DNA of 64,000 bases, taken from NCBI GenBank assembly GCA_027704905.1, contig CM051004.1, positions 10,017,510-10,081,509 on the forward strand, written 5' to 3'. The position numbers and the translations under genes were made by a program. How positions within the stretch are numbered: the stretch's first letter is position 1; every line of letters starts with the position of its first letter. This DNA comes from Muraenolepis orangiensis. Lineage: Eukaryota; Chordata; Actinopteri; Gadiformes; Muraenolepididae. Shown here piece by piece: positions 11,031 through 25,548 of this stretch. The notes beneath the pieces are model-generated. The model did no database searches, was not told where the DNA came from, and was given only the letters and a program-made list of their open reading frames with translations.

Positions 11031-12176
11031 TTCATTGATTGAAAAGACTGGGTCTCCCTCAAGTGGCAGGAGGTAGGTGATTTAAGCGAACCAACTCAAT
11101 GTCGTTCAAAGGGATGGTAAGCTAAAGACGTCTTCAAGTATTGCAGTTGATTTGTTGTAAAGACAATTCATGCTGTATGTCCAGTTCATGTGTCTTTGTC
11201 GCTGACTGCTGTGTTCTTTGACCATATTTAGGTGTTTCCCTCCCGTACGAACACCTGTATCAACCTATATCACCTCCTCTTGCTCACACAGACTACCCGT
11301 GTGAGTGGCGGAAAATACATTTGAAGTCCGTATAAGGCAGATGATAAACACAGGGGCTATTTTACGACTCCAGCACCTGTTCTCCAGACACACGCCCTCT
11401 CTTTCCTCTGCGGTGATGGGTTTATTTAAACTGGTGTTTCATGGTGAGAAGTAATTAACGCCTGGTCTTTGAAACCTTACGGGTGGGGGTTGTCAATCTC
11501 TGTTTCTATTTCTCACTTTGACCCAGTTGAAAGCCGCCATCTTGTTTCCACATATATATCCCGTGTGTGGATCGTGATGGACTGCAGTCACACCTGGCTT
11601 TAAGAATGTGCCTCAACACGCATCTCCAAAGAATCCAAACATGTTCTCCGTTTGTTTTTCCTTATTAAGGTTCCCCCTTTAAGATGGAGGTATGGACGGT
11701 ATATGGGTTATTATTTAGATTGTTTCGTGGACTATTTCCTTGGTCCAGAAGAAAATAGGAGGATGAAGCCTTCTTATGCACAAGCACGGCTTACCTGTTG
11801 ATTGAATTGATCGTGAAGCATAAAAAAAAGGTCACGGTTTCCATTTGTGTTGTTGATGGAGGGAGATTGACCGTATACACCCTATACCAGCGTTACAGTG
11901 GACACTTGTGTCCCTTGACACCGTGTCCCTTGACCACCTGCGGCCATGAGCCGAGCAGCCGGCCACACCGTTCGCACCTGTATTTATAGCTGCATCATCC
12001 GAGATGAATTTTAATGGAAGGTCTGATAACGGGGGGCTGACAGTTTCCTTCGCACTCTCTGTTGCTGGCCCTCTTTCTCTCAACACCCCTCGTTCTCTTT
12101 TTCTCTCCCATGCTATTGCTCTATGTCTCTCTTCCTTTTGGTTGTGACTGGTTCTCTCTGGTTGTGACTGGTTGTA
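11031..12176. other. Unique sequence
   Basis: No exon, RNA or repeat recognised. The segment at about 11985-12040 (GCTGCATCATCCGAGATG, TTTTAATGG) is CpG- and ATTA-containing unique DNA. Confidence 0.5.
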
Positions 12177-12197
12177 CCCCCCCCCCCCCCCCCCCCC
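12177..12197. repeat. Poly-C tract, about 21 bp
   Basis: Longest of many C or G homopolymers in the window. Confidence 0.9.
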
Positions 12198-13430
12198 TTA
12201 CGGCAACAGGCCCCTTAAATTGTCATTGCCATCTGGTTTCCAGCTGGATTGATGCTCAAAGTGTCCCTTTGGGGCCCAGACCATCCCCCCCCCACCCCCC
12301 TCTCCTCCTCCTACTGAGGGAACCAGAGGAGCCCGACCCCCTCTCTGGTTGTCCCTGGGGGTCCGACCCCATAGTGCTTTGGGAGTTGGCGGTCGCTCTC
12401 AACCCCCGTTGATTCCCCTTTTAAAAGGTCAAGAGGAACAGGTTGTCTATGGCTGCAGATTACCTTGTACCCAGCGTGTTGCCTATATTGAACCTTCATC
12501 TTATTACCCACCATTTAATAACTACACATCACATTTGCCGTTGAGACATAGCGAAATCAATACAGGTTCGATTATAATTCATTCTAAAACTAGTAGTATG
12601 TGGTTGGCGCTGAAGTACAGTAGCCCATTTGTTTTGTGTAGTGTTCCGCTGTTATAAAGTATGCGGTTGGCATTGAAGCACGTGATTGTAGTATGGTGTT
12701 AGTACTGTAGTATGCGTTTGCTATTGTCCTGTGCTGGAGGTATTCTAGTATGGCATTGCAGCATGCTGTTTATATCGGAGTGCCATTGATGTAACAGTAT
12801 GTGGTTTCGTATTGGAAGCATGCCGCTGTAGTATTAGGGTATTACAGTTGGTGTTGTAGGAGGCCACTGGTAGTAGGCTGTTGCTGTTGAAGCATGCTAG
12901 TGAGGTATGTTGTCGGTGGTATCGGCAGCGTTTGTGTAGGAGTGCAGGCCATGGCCAGGGTCATGGTTTTAATCTGTGTGTTTTGTCACAGCATTTGGTC
13001 CAGGGGAGGGGAACATTAGGTTCGGCTGGTTTCTCTGTTTTGTCAATGGACACACACAAGGTTATACACACAGACTAGGCCTTCTCCAGCTCACTGTGCT
13101 TCCTTCAAGGCCCCCCTCAAATCCATCTCTTCAATTCTTCCGCATGCTTTCATTATGTTGTCTTTGTCTCTCTGTCTCCGTTCAATTCCAAATAATACTT
13201 TATTTTATTTATTTACTTTAGAGGAGACAGGATGGGACGGAGTCCGTGCTACAGGGGGAGAAAGGGCTGTAGGGCGAGAGTGAACGGGGTGAGGGATTGC
13301 GGGGGGTTTCATGTAATAAAAGCTTATAATCCCCTGGTTCTTTGTATTGGGGACAGAAAGACCCCCACCCTCCCGAGGGCAGGATGGGGTAGGGTGGCTC
13401 CGGCTCTGGCGTGGACCCATTCAACACGCG
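12198..13430. other. Unique sequence
   Basis: From 12600 to 12900 the phrase GTAGTATG and related forms (GTATGCGGTTGGCATTGAAG, GTAGTATGGTG) recur irregularly, suggesting a decayed tandem repeat of about 35-45 bp. No gene seen. Confidence 0.45.
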
Positions 13431-13453
13431 CACATACACACACACCACACACA

Positions 13454-13527
<74 letters not shown>
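13431..13527. repeat. (CA)n with phase slips
   Basis: The left part carries two ACCACAC slips (13445, 13460), followed by pure CA to 13527. Confidence 0.95.
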
Positions 13528-13529
<2 letters not shown>

Positions 13530-13652
13530 CTCTTTCCCCATACTCAACCTCGGTGGATGTCACCCCTCCACCACTCACTACTCTCCCTCTACAAACAGTC
13601 TAGAACATCCGGTATTGTTGGGAGTGGGTGAAGGACTCAGTTGGAGGACCTG

Positions 13653-13687
13653 TATGTGTGTGTGTGTGGGGGGGGGGGGGGGGGGGT
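13653..13687. repeat. (GT)n followed by a poly-G run
   Basis: A GT tract followed by about 18 G; the long G run is a possible G-quadruplex site. Confidence 0.9.
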
Positions 13688-13889
13688 CTTCTGAACAGAA
13701 GTAGGCAAATTCATGATGGATGTTGGTAATTGGTCGTGTGTAGTGCAAGCATGAAAGCAAGGGAAAGAGGAAAGAGCATGTTACAACAAAGAGGGAAGGA
13801 TGGGGAGGAGCTGGGGTGGAGGCGGAGCCGGGTGGGTGGGTGGGTGCAGGTGGTGGTGGATGACGCTGGTGGAGGAAGGGCCCGCTGTT

Positions 13890-14090
13890 GTGGCACATCA
13901 GTCAGTGCTGGCCGGGGTTAAGCAGGAGTAACTACCTGCCTGTCAGGACGATTGTTCATCCCGGTGTGCTTCTGGGGATACGTGTCCCGGTTTATGAGAG
14001 ATGGCGGCGCTGCTCGCTATGTGGGCCACTTATCCACGGCAAGATGGCGTCCTCCGATGGGAGTAGGCGCCCAGAGTCCTGGCACGCCGT
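13890..14090 (+). promoter_or_regulatory. CpG-containing block with two YY1-like motifs
   Basis: AGATGGCGGCGCT at about 13999 and AAGATGGCGTCC at about 14040 are same-strand matches to the YY1 core (AAGATGGCGGC), which is common just downstream of TATA-less start sites. No following splice donor stands out, so promoter activity is only a possibility. Confidence 0.25.
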
Positions 14091-14889
14091 CTCTCTCTCG
14101 CTCTCTCTCTCCTCTTTTCTCCCCCACGCCTCGCAACGGTTGCTTTGTATGCAGACGATGAAGGCTTCTCTCTTACTGAGAGATGTTTATCATCATCGTC
14201 TGACATTCTCTCTCCCCTTTCCTCGCTCCTCGCTGGTCCTCATTTCCTTTATGTGTGTCTATCTCCCCTGTCCCTCTCGCTGGCTTTCTCATCTTTGCGT
14301 GGTGGTAATAAAACGGTTTTGTATTATTAATCAGCCTGATATTCCCCGGGCGCCTCATCGGGGAAACTTTAATCACAATGTACTTCCGAATAATTACACT
14401 CACCCCCCCCCCACCACCCCAAAAATATAGAATAAATAAAATATGCTGAACTCTGCTGAATACATAAATATATATATATATACTGTATTTTCTATGTTAA
14501 TATCCTAAGACAACATGTCTACCGAACTGTCCGGGCTGGATCTGACTGCATAGACACCTCGAGGTAACATGGAGTGCCCTGTGGCTTCCCTACCGCTATC
14601 TTGCTGAGAGAGTGAGAGAGAGTGAGGGAGAGAGGCAGACCGAGAGAGTGAGGGAGAGAGGCAGGAGGCCGAGCAAGAGATTGGCCTCTGATAACTTCCT
14701 TCCTGGTGTTTCACTCCCCCTGCTACTGCCCTCCCTCACTTGTCTTCCCTCTTTTTGCGGATTTAGAACACTGTAATTCTCCATGGTGGCGGGGTAATTG
14801 TGGAGGAGGAGGGGATTGTGGGCGAAAACTGGGTGACTTGGGGGGGGGGGGGGTGGGTGTGAGGGGGGAGGGATTGGAGGAAGAGGAAT

Positions 14890-15180
14890 AATGAAATGAA
14901 TTAACTCTCGCTGTCGGGCCAGATAATCCAGATTAACTGAGTGCCGGTACCTTTGGGAGGGCGCGACAACCTGCCAATCAGATGAGATCCGGGGGCTTCA
15001 TCTGGGGCAGATTAGTGGCGGTGGCGGGGGGAGGGCCAGACACCACGCCCTCCACGGCCGCTACGGGTTACCGCTAGCACGCATCAAGCCGGGTAAATAT
15101 CTTTTCATTAGCGTAGCGTCTCATATTAAGGGCAGAAGATAGTTGCATACAATTACACTGTACACGCTTTTGAATCATGA
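14890..15180. promoter_or_regulatory. Candidate conserved non-coding element
   Basis: Unique sequence with closely packed GATAATCC, GATTAACTG, CAGATTAGTGG and TTTTCATTAGCG motifs in otherwise GC-rich DNA. Enhancer function is inferred from composition only. Confidence 0.3.
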
Positions 15181-15677
15181 CCACGGGTAGATAAACAGTG
15201 CGGTGTGCTGTGATTGGTTATTGCTATTCAATAATTCTTCTGGATCCGTGATCCATGGCCATATTAGGCTAGATAAATGCGTTTATTTTAAATTGGTTTG
15301 CAGCATTTCATCATACATCACAGAATTACTATTATTACTGTCATACTCGTACTGCATGCTTCATACCTTGCAATACTAGGTGTAGATATTAGGACTATTT
15401 ACTTGTCTACTACTACCCAGTAGATCCACTCTCCCCATAGAGTTTCCCTAAGTGAAACATTTAATCATAGTATAGTGGTCCCTACATTAATCCACACAGT
15501 GCTCTAGATAAGTGCGGCGACGCGGTAAACGGTCTGTGGTTTAAATGGGGTGGGGGGGGGGGGGTGCAGCCAGCCAGCTACGATGGCCACAATTCAATGT
15601 GGCAAAAAAGATGTTCCACAGCCAGACAAAGATCTCCCCACCAAACGGTTATGTAGGCCCTGGGGCCAGAGAGGAGG

Positions 15678-15885
<208 letters not shown>

Positions 15886-15959
15886 ATCTGGGACTAAATT
15901 CACTGCCACTCGCTACCCCCACACCATTTGTCAACACAGAGCCCTCAATCTGTCCTCTC

Positions 15960-16490
15960 CGCGGGGTGGGGTGGGGGGGTGAGCTGGGGAGGGGAGACAA
16001 AAAAAAAGCAGGAGGGGAGTGATGAGGGTGGAGGGGGGAGAGATGAGGGTGGAGGGGGGAGAGTACACCCTGGGGCAAGTGTGGTGGTGGTGGTGGTGGT
16101 GGTGGTGGTGGAGGAGGAGCAGCGAAGACCTGGAGGGCAGGACCGTAAAAGAGTGTGTTGGAGGTAATAAAGATGGTGAGTGAGAGAGAGGGGGAGCGCG
16201 GGGGGGGGGGGGGTGTGTGTGTGTGTGTGTGTGTGTGGGGGGGGGAGAAAGAGCATTGGTAGAAAGAAATGAGAAACTGGAACAAGAAAGGGATGGATGA
16301 GCGACCAGGCGATGGAGGGAGGGAGGGAGGGGGGGGGGGAGTGGTGGAGAACAGGGTGGGAGTGGAGGAGGAGGAGGAGGGGCCTTTAATGACAGAAGGT
16401 AGACGGGGACAGAACAGAGGGGCCGTCATTTTCATAGAAACTAGAGAGAGACGAGAAGGAGAAGGGGAGGAGGAGGAGAGAAGGAGGCAC
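15960..16490. repeat. G-rich purine tract with (GGT)n and poly-G
   Basis: Nearly the whole interval is G/A-rich on the + strand. It includes (GTG)n at 16080-16110, a G run and (GT)n at about 16200-16240, and GGGA repeats at about 16315-16340. The open frame on the opposite strand (15578-16435) is a product of this composition. Confidence 0.85.
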
Positions 16491-16599
16491 TAATGAATTT
16501 GAACCCACGCCCCTCCAGGGGTGCAGCATAAGGGCAAAGTAGAATAGGCGCCCGGGTGCACATGGGGTTGGGGAACAGGCAGAGCACGTTAATGGACGT

Positions 16600-16870
16600 T
16601 TCTAACTATCGCCAAACTCCCTCTCTCCCTCTCGGCTGTTAATGCCGCCATCATCACCAAGATGGCGCGGTGTCTGTGCCCGCCACCTGGCGTGCGGTTT
16701 GCGCGAGGCTCCGCTCTCTCCGCCAGTTGGAGAGGAGACGGGGCCAAGGCTGTCTGGAGCCGCTGCTCCGCGCCAGCCGCTCATTTAGCTCATCATCATC
16801 CGCCGCCGTTTGAGATACTTCATTAGCCTCACACAGGGCGCCGGCGAAATTGCGGCGCTAACTAAAGTGG
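16600..16870. promoter_or_regulatory. CpG-rich block with paired YY1-like sites
   Basis: GCCGCCAT (16644-16651) and AAGATGGCG (16659-16667) are YY1-like cores facing opposite ways. They are followed by GC-rich DNA with GCGGTTTGCGCGAGG and CCGCCGCCG and by ATTA cores. It may be a regulatory element or a silent exon; no clear donor was found. Confidence 0.3.
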
Positions 16871-16925
16871 CTTGGTGTGTTTTATTCTCTGTGTGGGTGT
16901 TTTTTTTGGTTTTTGCGGAGGGCTG

Positions 16926-18190
<1,265 letters not shown>

Positions 18191-18191
18191 G

Positions 18192-19035
<844 letters not shown>

Positions 19036-19450
19036 CCTTCCACTTTTTGAAGCTTTTTAGATATTCCTCTTGCCTCAACACTATAAATCTGTTTAAATCT
19101 ATTGATCTTCATGGGGACATTCTATATCTTATATTACACTGTCATACTTCTCTACTGGACTCATTGCTGTTTCTGCACTGTAGTACACTGTATTCATGAT
19201 GCTATCACTACTGTTGCTTTAAAAAGGTTTTTGCACCGTCCGCCATATTTCATCACTTCCAGTCACTTTGTTGTACTTTTTATTGTGTATTGTATAGAGT
19301 ATATAGAAGATCATTTATAGTATAGTAATGGTAGTATAGTATAGTGTTGGATAGTTTTGTATTGTTGTATACATTTATAATGCGGGAGTGAATGGGGAGT
19401 AAGCATTCCATTGTACTTGTTATACATGGCAAATGAAGAATCTTGACTGT
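19036..19450 (+). mobile_element. LINE-like 3' end
   Basis: The block ends GGGAGTGAATGGGGAGTAAG, then CATTCCATTGTACTTG, ACATGGCAAATGAAGAATC and TTGACTG. The same tail occurs in reverse at 25450-25512 and 43783-43835. The AATCTTGA end is typical of short terminal repeats of fish non-LTR elements. The reverse transcriptase part is absent or decayed. Confidence 0.5.
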
Positions 19451-19511
19451 CATATTTAGCTAATAACACATCATCTACCTTATGACTTTCCTCAGGAACT
19501 TTGCCGCGATA

Positions 19512-19605
19512 CTCAAGTCAAGTCAAGTTTATTGTCACTTCACAGTTTACACAAGTATAAAGCAGTGAGTGAAAATCTTATGTGCAATACCCGACGACAG
19601 CCAGC
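19512..19605 (-). mobile_element. Short LINE-like tail, minus strand
   Basis: TCAAGTCAAGTCAAGTTTAT then TGTCACTTCACAG. On the minus strand this is an element ending in ACTTGACTTGACTTGA, a non-LTR retrotransposon tail with 5-bp terminal repeats. Confidence 0.5.
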
Positions 19606-21290
19606 AGTTATAAAAATAAGAAACTCCAATTGAGAGTTAACTTAAATGACTCTGAGATGAAGAGCAGTGAATACCCCGGCACATGCACACATGTGAAAAT
19701 ACCAGCTGTTTTGCAGCCAAGCGCATTTCAAAAGTAATATTTTGAAGACTTTGGCAATTATTTCCCGCCTGGACTACTATTACTACTAGATTATAGGAGG
19801 AACGAACGCAGTCATAATGGGTGAGCGGTGAACATTTTTTCGAGGGACATGTCTTCTCGTGTTCGATGAATGGTGAAATAATAGGCTGGAGGCAGAGCGC
19901 TACGTTGAGAAGGAGTCTACACACACGCTCTGCTTATTTGCCGCCCCAGTCTCCACTCTGCACGCTGAATTGTGATCCCTGTGTCATGTGATCCCGATTC
20001 AGCGACTTCTAAAAGCGTCTTCTCCTAAAAAAAAAGAAAATTACTGGTATGTAATGTCACATTGCTGCCACCTATTAACATATTTCCTTACGTTGATACA
20101 ATTCAAGACAAAAAGCTGCAGTTGTTCACAATTTGTATTTGATACCGACGTTAGATCAATGAAATTCCACTCGTACCAAATTCCTCCCAAAATTTATTTT
20201 CATCCTCCCCGGTCCTATATTTTTCCTGGCCTGGGATGACGTGCACGTCCTTTCGCTCCGGCCTTCCTCGAATGAACGGGGAGACATGAGGCAACATAGT
20301 ATGTGATTAATGGTGGCCTTTTGACTCCCAGTGTTTCATAAAGCAGCTGAATATTAAACATGGAACAGCGAGAGGGAGAAGGGGGATGTCATACGACTGT
20401 CCTGAAGGGCATTGGCTAGTATTTATCGCTGGCGGGTATTGACATTTTACTCCCAAGAAAGTATTATCGTGTAATTTTTCATGTTTTTTTTTTTGCTCTC
20501 AAATAAGGTTCCCCATTTCAGTCATTAATGGATTGTCTTTTTGAAATACATTGGTGACATTTAAGTCAAATACATTGCTGACACTTTTATTATTTAGAAA
20601 GAGATTTCTATTAATTTGAGTCCAGACCAACATTCATATTCATAATGATCTTAAGGGCCGTTGATCAAGATGTGTTCTCGGATTAGAGATACTTCACAAG
20701 AATTTAGAGTAATATCCAATTCAGAGGCATGGATGAAGACTTAATCCAATAAATAAAATACCAGCACGGGTGGTAAAATGATGAATGAATGTTGATGTTA
20801 AATCAAAGAACATTTGGAATAAAACAATTAGCTAATGTATATAAAATCCTGCTTTGGACAAGAAATGGGTAGAAGATGGTCTTTTTTGTCATGGAGCCCC
20901 TGGTATTTAAATGAACATTGTATTGTACTCAGAGTTTTGAGATTTCCGACTTTGGACATCCTTGCATTCACACTGCAAGTTAACCTGGGGGGGGAGGAAG
21001 GAAGTTTAGCATATTGTGGGTCACTGCTGAATACAAAAATAAATGCAGCAGCAATTTATGCTTCTTTTGGAAAAATATGGAGATGAGAGGAGACGCCGCA
21101 AGTGAGTGCACAATTTAGATAATAATAATAATTGAATCGGTAAATTAGCTGAGAAATTCCACATTGTGGAATTAGGCAAAATTGGAGCAAAATATAAACA
21201 ATACAATAACACATCAAATGATGTGTTTTGAACACCAACACACGCATTGATAATAATTTCATTATTGCCATAAGCGATGAGGGGCCGCCA
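19606..21290. other. Unique AT-rich sequence
   Basis: ATAATAATAATAATTG at 21119-21135 is the only simple repeat. No gene recognised. Confidence 0.5.
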
Positions 21291-21580
21291 TGTTAGTGAT
21301 GCCAAGTCGGACAATCCGGAGCTTGGAAACGAGATCTGAATGTCCGACCTGTAATTCCGAGTCGGGCGACCAGTCGGTCAATTAACAAGTCAAAGCAAAT
21401 TTATTTTTCCGAGTTGTCTTGAATGAACGCAGCAATAACCTTCCGCAAACCACAGAAGAAGAAGAAGAAGAACCGCCGAAGCAACTGGCGTCTCCCTCTT
21501 TGAAGTGGGTTATTTCCGACCACTCCGAGTGCGTTGGCGACTTCAAAGAGGGAATTTCACGCAAAATGAGACATCAGATT
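21290..21580. repeat. Unclassified block with 13-bp inverted repeat
   Basis: Arms CCCTCTTTGAAGT (21494-21506) and ACTTCAAAGAGGG (21540-21552) flank 33 bp. The left part contains repeated TCCGA phrases (AAGTCGGACAATCCGG, TGTCCGACC, ATTCCGAGTCGG) like those of non-autonomous fish hAT elements. No target duplication identified. Confidence 0.3.
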
Positions 21581-21852
21581 CTTTCTATTTTTTGTTGCCT
21601 TCTGTCCCATTTTTGGGTGGAATTTGCAGCACACAAAACGTCTCAGGAGACCAAACAGAAGCTTTCAGTAACCTGAGACGGCTTCCTCTGACTGTGTGTG
21701 TGTGCGTGCGTGTGTATGTGTGTGTGTGTGTTCGTCTGTGTGTGTGTCTACCGCATCATTGGCTTTTGTGTATATCTGTGTTTGTAATTGAAATGCGTGT
21801 TGTCTCTTATAATATTTTAGATTTTATTTAAATATTTTACTAACTTTCTTTC

Positions 21853-22038
<186 letters not shown>

Positions 22039-23470
22039 TGTTGTCTGTAAATCTTTGCTCTCTGTTAATGCGCTGGAATCCAAAGAGCCCTGGCTGTTTA
22101 TGGGCCAACTGTTAGGAGAAGGCCCTGACCTCTCCGGGCCACCTGGTTAAAGAAGGACCACTTGAATGCGGTCGAGCCGACTCCTGGCTGCTGCTGCCGA
22201 TCCCAGATCCCCCTCGCCACCCCTGCAAAATTCCTGCAAATAGTTGGAATAGTACTCTTCCAACTTCAAACGACTGATAAGGGTGATCTGAGTAGATCCT
22301 GTACCAGCGGCACTGAATAGCCTACTGCCGATGGAAGGGGAAGGAACAAAAAAACAATTACCCCACAGCTCCCACAATAACCGAGGTCAGAGTCGTCTGC
22401 ACGTTGACGCGCAAAAAAAAACAAAAAACAAAGAAATTAGACGCCCAAAAAACCCCAAAACAATTACAAAATGACTTCCTGTAATGGCTTTGATGTCGGC
22501 TAAATTAGAGTCATGCAACAGAGAAGAAGAAGAAGAAGAAGAAGAAGAAGAAGGCAAAGCAGAGAGGGTGAGAGCACGAAGCAAGGAAATGGGTTCTCTC
22601 ACTGTTGTTCCCAGAGTTCAGTTGTGTTTATACCAAGGTTTTTTTTGTACACAGTGGCTATTAGCTGCTGAAGGGCCGTTAATTCTTCTGTTGTGATTGT
22701 AATTGGAGACTCTACTTGATGCTTTCAACTGTAATGGCGAGAGAGCCGGTGTAGGAATACAGCCCTGTAAGCAGATAAGTGTCCTCGTCCCTCTAATTAA
22801 CCCAGGCCTGCTTCTGTCCTTGTGTGTGTGTGTGTATATACACACAGTACATGCATGTGTAGCTTTGCAGTAGCAAACCGGGCCCTCACACTTGTGTGAG
22901 TGTGTATAGTATTTGGGTTTTTTGAGTATCTTTGACTATCTTATCGACTATGATACAATTTACCTTCGTCACGCTGCGTGTTTTGAGCTCACAAGTAGTG
23001 CGTTCCACATTGTGTGGCATAACAGCATTGTGCTATTGTGTTTGAGCTTGTAGGAAAATATGATCCATTTGTTACAAGCTGACAGGTGTGTGTGTGTGTG
23101 TGGCCATGCGTCCATTGTCTGGGAAGCAGTATCTGGAGCTGTGCGGTATTCATCTGTCCAAAGGTCATAGAGTGGAGGTACAATCGGAAGGGAGAGATCT
23201 GTCAGACCTGCCCGGAGTCTAGCGTATCACAGGCCCCTCAAAGTGAACAAACACACACACACCACACCCTCCTCCACCTTAATACCTCCCGACAACCCTC
23301 TCTTACCCCCACCCCTCACTCCAGAGGTGACTTTTGCAGTGCTAAACCATTCGCCCAACCACAAGCCAGCCCCTGTAACGCTAGTAGCCAATCCGGCGAC
23401 ATGGAAACCAAGGTCACTCTGAGCTCCCTCCCCCTGCCCCCAGACACGGTCAATTTTTAGCAATACGTAC
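22039..23470. other. Unique sequence with small simple repeats
   Basis: (AGA)n at 22521-22553 and a short palindromic GT/TATA/AC tract at about 22824-22846. No exon recognised. Confidence 0.5.
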
Positions 23471-24060
23471 ACACACACACACACACACACGCACGCGCGC
23501 GCAAATATATTGTTGTTTTTGTGTCTGTTGGAGCATGTAGATCAGATCCAAGGGCTCGATTGGATCCTCCTAAGAGCTCCGGTCATCATTTCCAAGAAGC
23601 TGAAGAGCTTGAAAGTGACCCCTGCCAGAGTGGCAATTTGCACTCGGTGGAGCCGTGAGTAACGTCCGAAACACCGGGTGTATTTATACCCCCCCCCCCC
23701 CCCGCCCCCCGGAGCCATGAGCCATGATCTCACTTGATGTAATCTGGCTCACAGGTCACTGGGTGATGGAGGCCACCCCCGACACCCCCCCCCCCCCCTG
23801 CCTGACCTAGTGGGACGGAGGCAGAGCGGGGGTTGGGTGGGTGGGTGGATGGAGAGAGAGGGAGGGAGGGAGGGAGGGACGTACATACAGAGGGAATACT
23901 GAACCTCTGTATGTAGTGTAAATGACAGAGGGAGAATAGGGGGAGCAAAAGGCATCACATCATTTAGGGAAGGCAATGCGGTGAGGGTGAGTCAGCCACA
24001 GGTCTCCAGAAGATAGGACACCTGGAGGGGAGGAGGAGGGAGGGGGGGGGGGGGTAGGAG
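23471..24060. other. C-rich runs and a short hairpin
   Basis: C runs at about 23691-23708 and 23785-23798, (GGGT)n and (GGGA)n at 23835-23880, and a 12-bp inverted repeat (23882-23893 with 23904-23915, arms TACATACAGAGG) around a 10-nt loop. Confidence 0.7.
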
Positions 24061-24114
24061 AGCTAGAGAGAGAGAGAGAGGGGGGGGGGGGAGGGGTAGA
24101 GAGAGAGAGGGAGG

Positions 24115-24158
<44 letters not shown>

Positions 24159-24320
24159 AGGGGTAGAGAGAGGGAGGGAGGGAGAGAGAGAGAGAGAGAG
24201 AGAGGGGGGAGGGGTAGAGAGAGGGAGGGAGGGAGGGAGAGAGAGAGGGGGGAGGGGTAGAGAGAGAGAGAGGGGGGAGGGGTAGAGAGAGGGAGGGAGG
24301 GAGAGAGAGAGAGAGAGGTG
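24061..24320. repeat. Compound (GA)n / GGGGAGGGGTAGA repeat, about 260 bp
   Basis: GA tracts alternate at least four times with GGGGGGAGGGGTAGAGAGAG blocks, so a compound higher-order unit of about 40-60 bp has been duplicated inside a dinucleotide array. Confidence 0.9.
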
Positions 24321-24739
24321 GGGGAAGCGAATGATACACTGCTCTCCAAAATGGTGCCACTGAGTTCACCAGTCTCCAAATCATCTTCAGTGATATCAGG
24401 GAAGCTCTGGATTCGCTCCCCCCCCCCCCCCCCTTTCCCCACTCCGTCACCTGGCCATTAAGGGGCGAAACAATGACGGCATAAAAGGCTACTGCTGTAA
24501 TAATCTCCCTCTATAGCTCACCTCGATGACAAAGAACCCCCACCACTCAACACACCCCGCTCCTCATTCCAGGCCTAATGTATTCCATTAACGCCCCTTC
24601 GGTGTGTGTCTTTAGTTGACCTCTGTGCTGGGCTGAAGTGGTCTGCAGATAGCGGTGGCAGCTGTGCGCTGCAGAGTGGCCTCAACACAAAGGCCATTCA
24701 GATGGTTCAGATTGTGGTACCTACGCCCCAAATCCCCCT

Positions 24740-24775
24740 GGCATTAGACAGACAGACAGACAGACAAACAGACGG
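24740..24775. repeat. (GACA)n tetranucleotide
   Basis: Seven or so GACA units with one variant. A related GACA/GACG tract occurs at 38128-38161. Confidence 0.85.
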
Positions 24776-24837
24776 GAGAAAACAACCTCCACCCCATCTT
24801 CGATAACAGAGGTTATGTTTTCTCCCCTGTCTGGCTG

Positions 24838-24935
24838 TTTGTTTGTTACTTATGGGCCAGGGAATAGTTGATTTTGATCCGGATCCAGGGGACTTTTTGT
24901 TGTGGCAGAGGTATGCGTTTTGTTTATTGTACCAC
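24838..24935 (+). repeat. GATCCGGATCC repeat family, copy 1
   Basis: TTACTTATGGGCCAGGGAAT then AGTTGATTTTGATCCGGATC and GTGGCAGAGGTATGCG. The same string order is found at 32640-32815, 38770-38855 and, reversed, 49800-49975. The class is unknown to me; it has no visible terminal repeats. Confidence 0.75.
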
Positions 24936-24949
24936 CTTCCTAATAGCAC

Positions 24950-25450
24950 CTGTATTGTCGGTATGGCTAAGGTGTTAATATATGTATTTGATATAATGTA
25001 ATGTCCCTTGTGTGTTCTTGAGTCTCATTGCTCACTAAACACAAGTACGGTGGTCTATGCATCTCTTGGGAGGAACAAAAGCATCGGGTCACAATGTCCC
25101 TCGCTAGCTGGGGTGAAGGGAGGAGCGGTGAGCTGTGAAGGGGTTAGCAGTAGCGGTGTGTGCGGGCGACCTATGGGAATACCTAACACACAGAAGGGCC
25201 GCGGATGCTGGCCAGTGTTGCTGCAAGAGACTCATCCCGTCCTTCAACTCACCTTGGATTTAATGGCGATTTTGGCACTTTGATGACCAGGGGACCCCCT
25301 GCTGTCGGACAAGCCGCCCCTCTCAGAGGAGACCATTGATTGGATTCAGTTTTGTCCATCGACCTTGCCGTTGTTGGACTTGAGCAGTGGAATAGGTTTG
25401 GATGATGCCTCGCTCAAAACCTGCAATTTCCCAAAAATCATTTTACAAAA
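24950..25450. other. Unique sequence
   Basis: No gene or repeat recognised. Confidence 0.5.
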
Positions 25451-25548
25451 TTCAAGATGTTTTTATTTGCCATGTGCAACAAGTACAATATAATGCTTAC
25501 TCCCCATTCCCTTCCGCCTTCTGAATTTCAACAACAATACAATACTAT
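25450..25548 (-). mobile_element. LINE-like tail, minus strand, interrupted by a solo LTR
   Basis: CAAGATGTTTTTATTTGCCA then TGTGCAACAAGTACAATATA is the reverse complement of the 19390-19440 element end. It is also found at 43783-43835. A solo LTR begins at 25549, close to its inner end. Confidence 0.5.

Noticed and set aside
23882..23915. 12-bp inverted repeat as a structured RNA
   Set aside because: An arm length of 12 with a short loop is only mildly improbable in 64 kb, and the flanks do not extend the stem.
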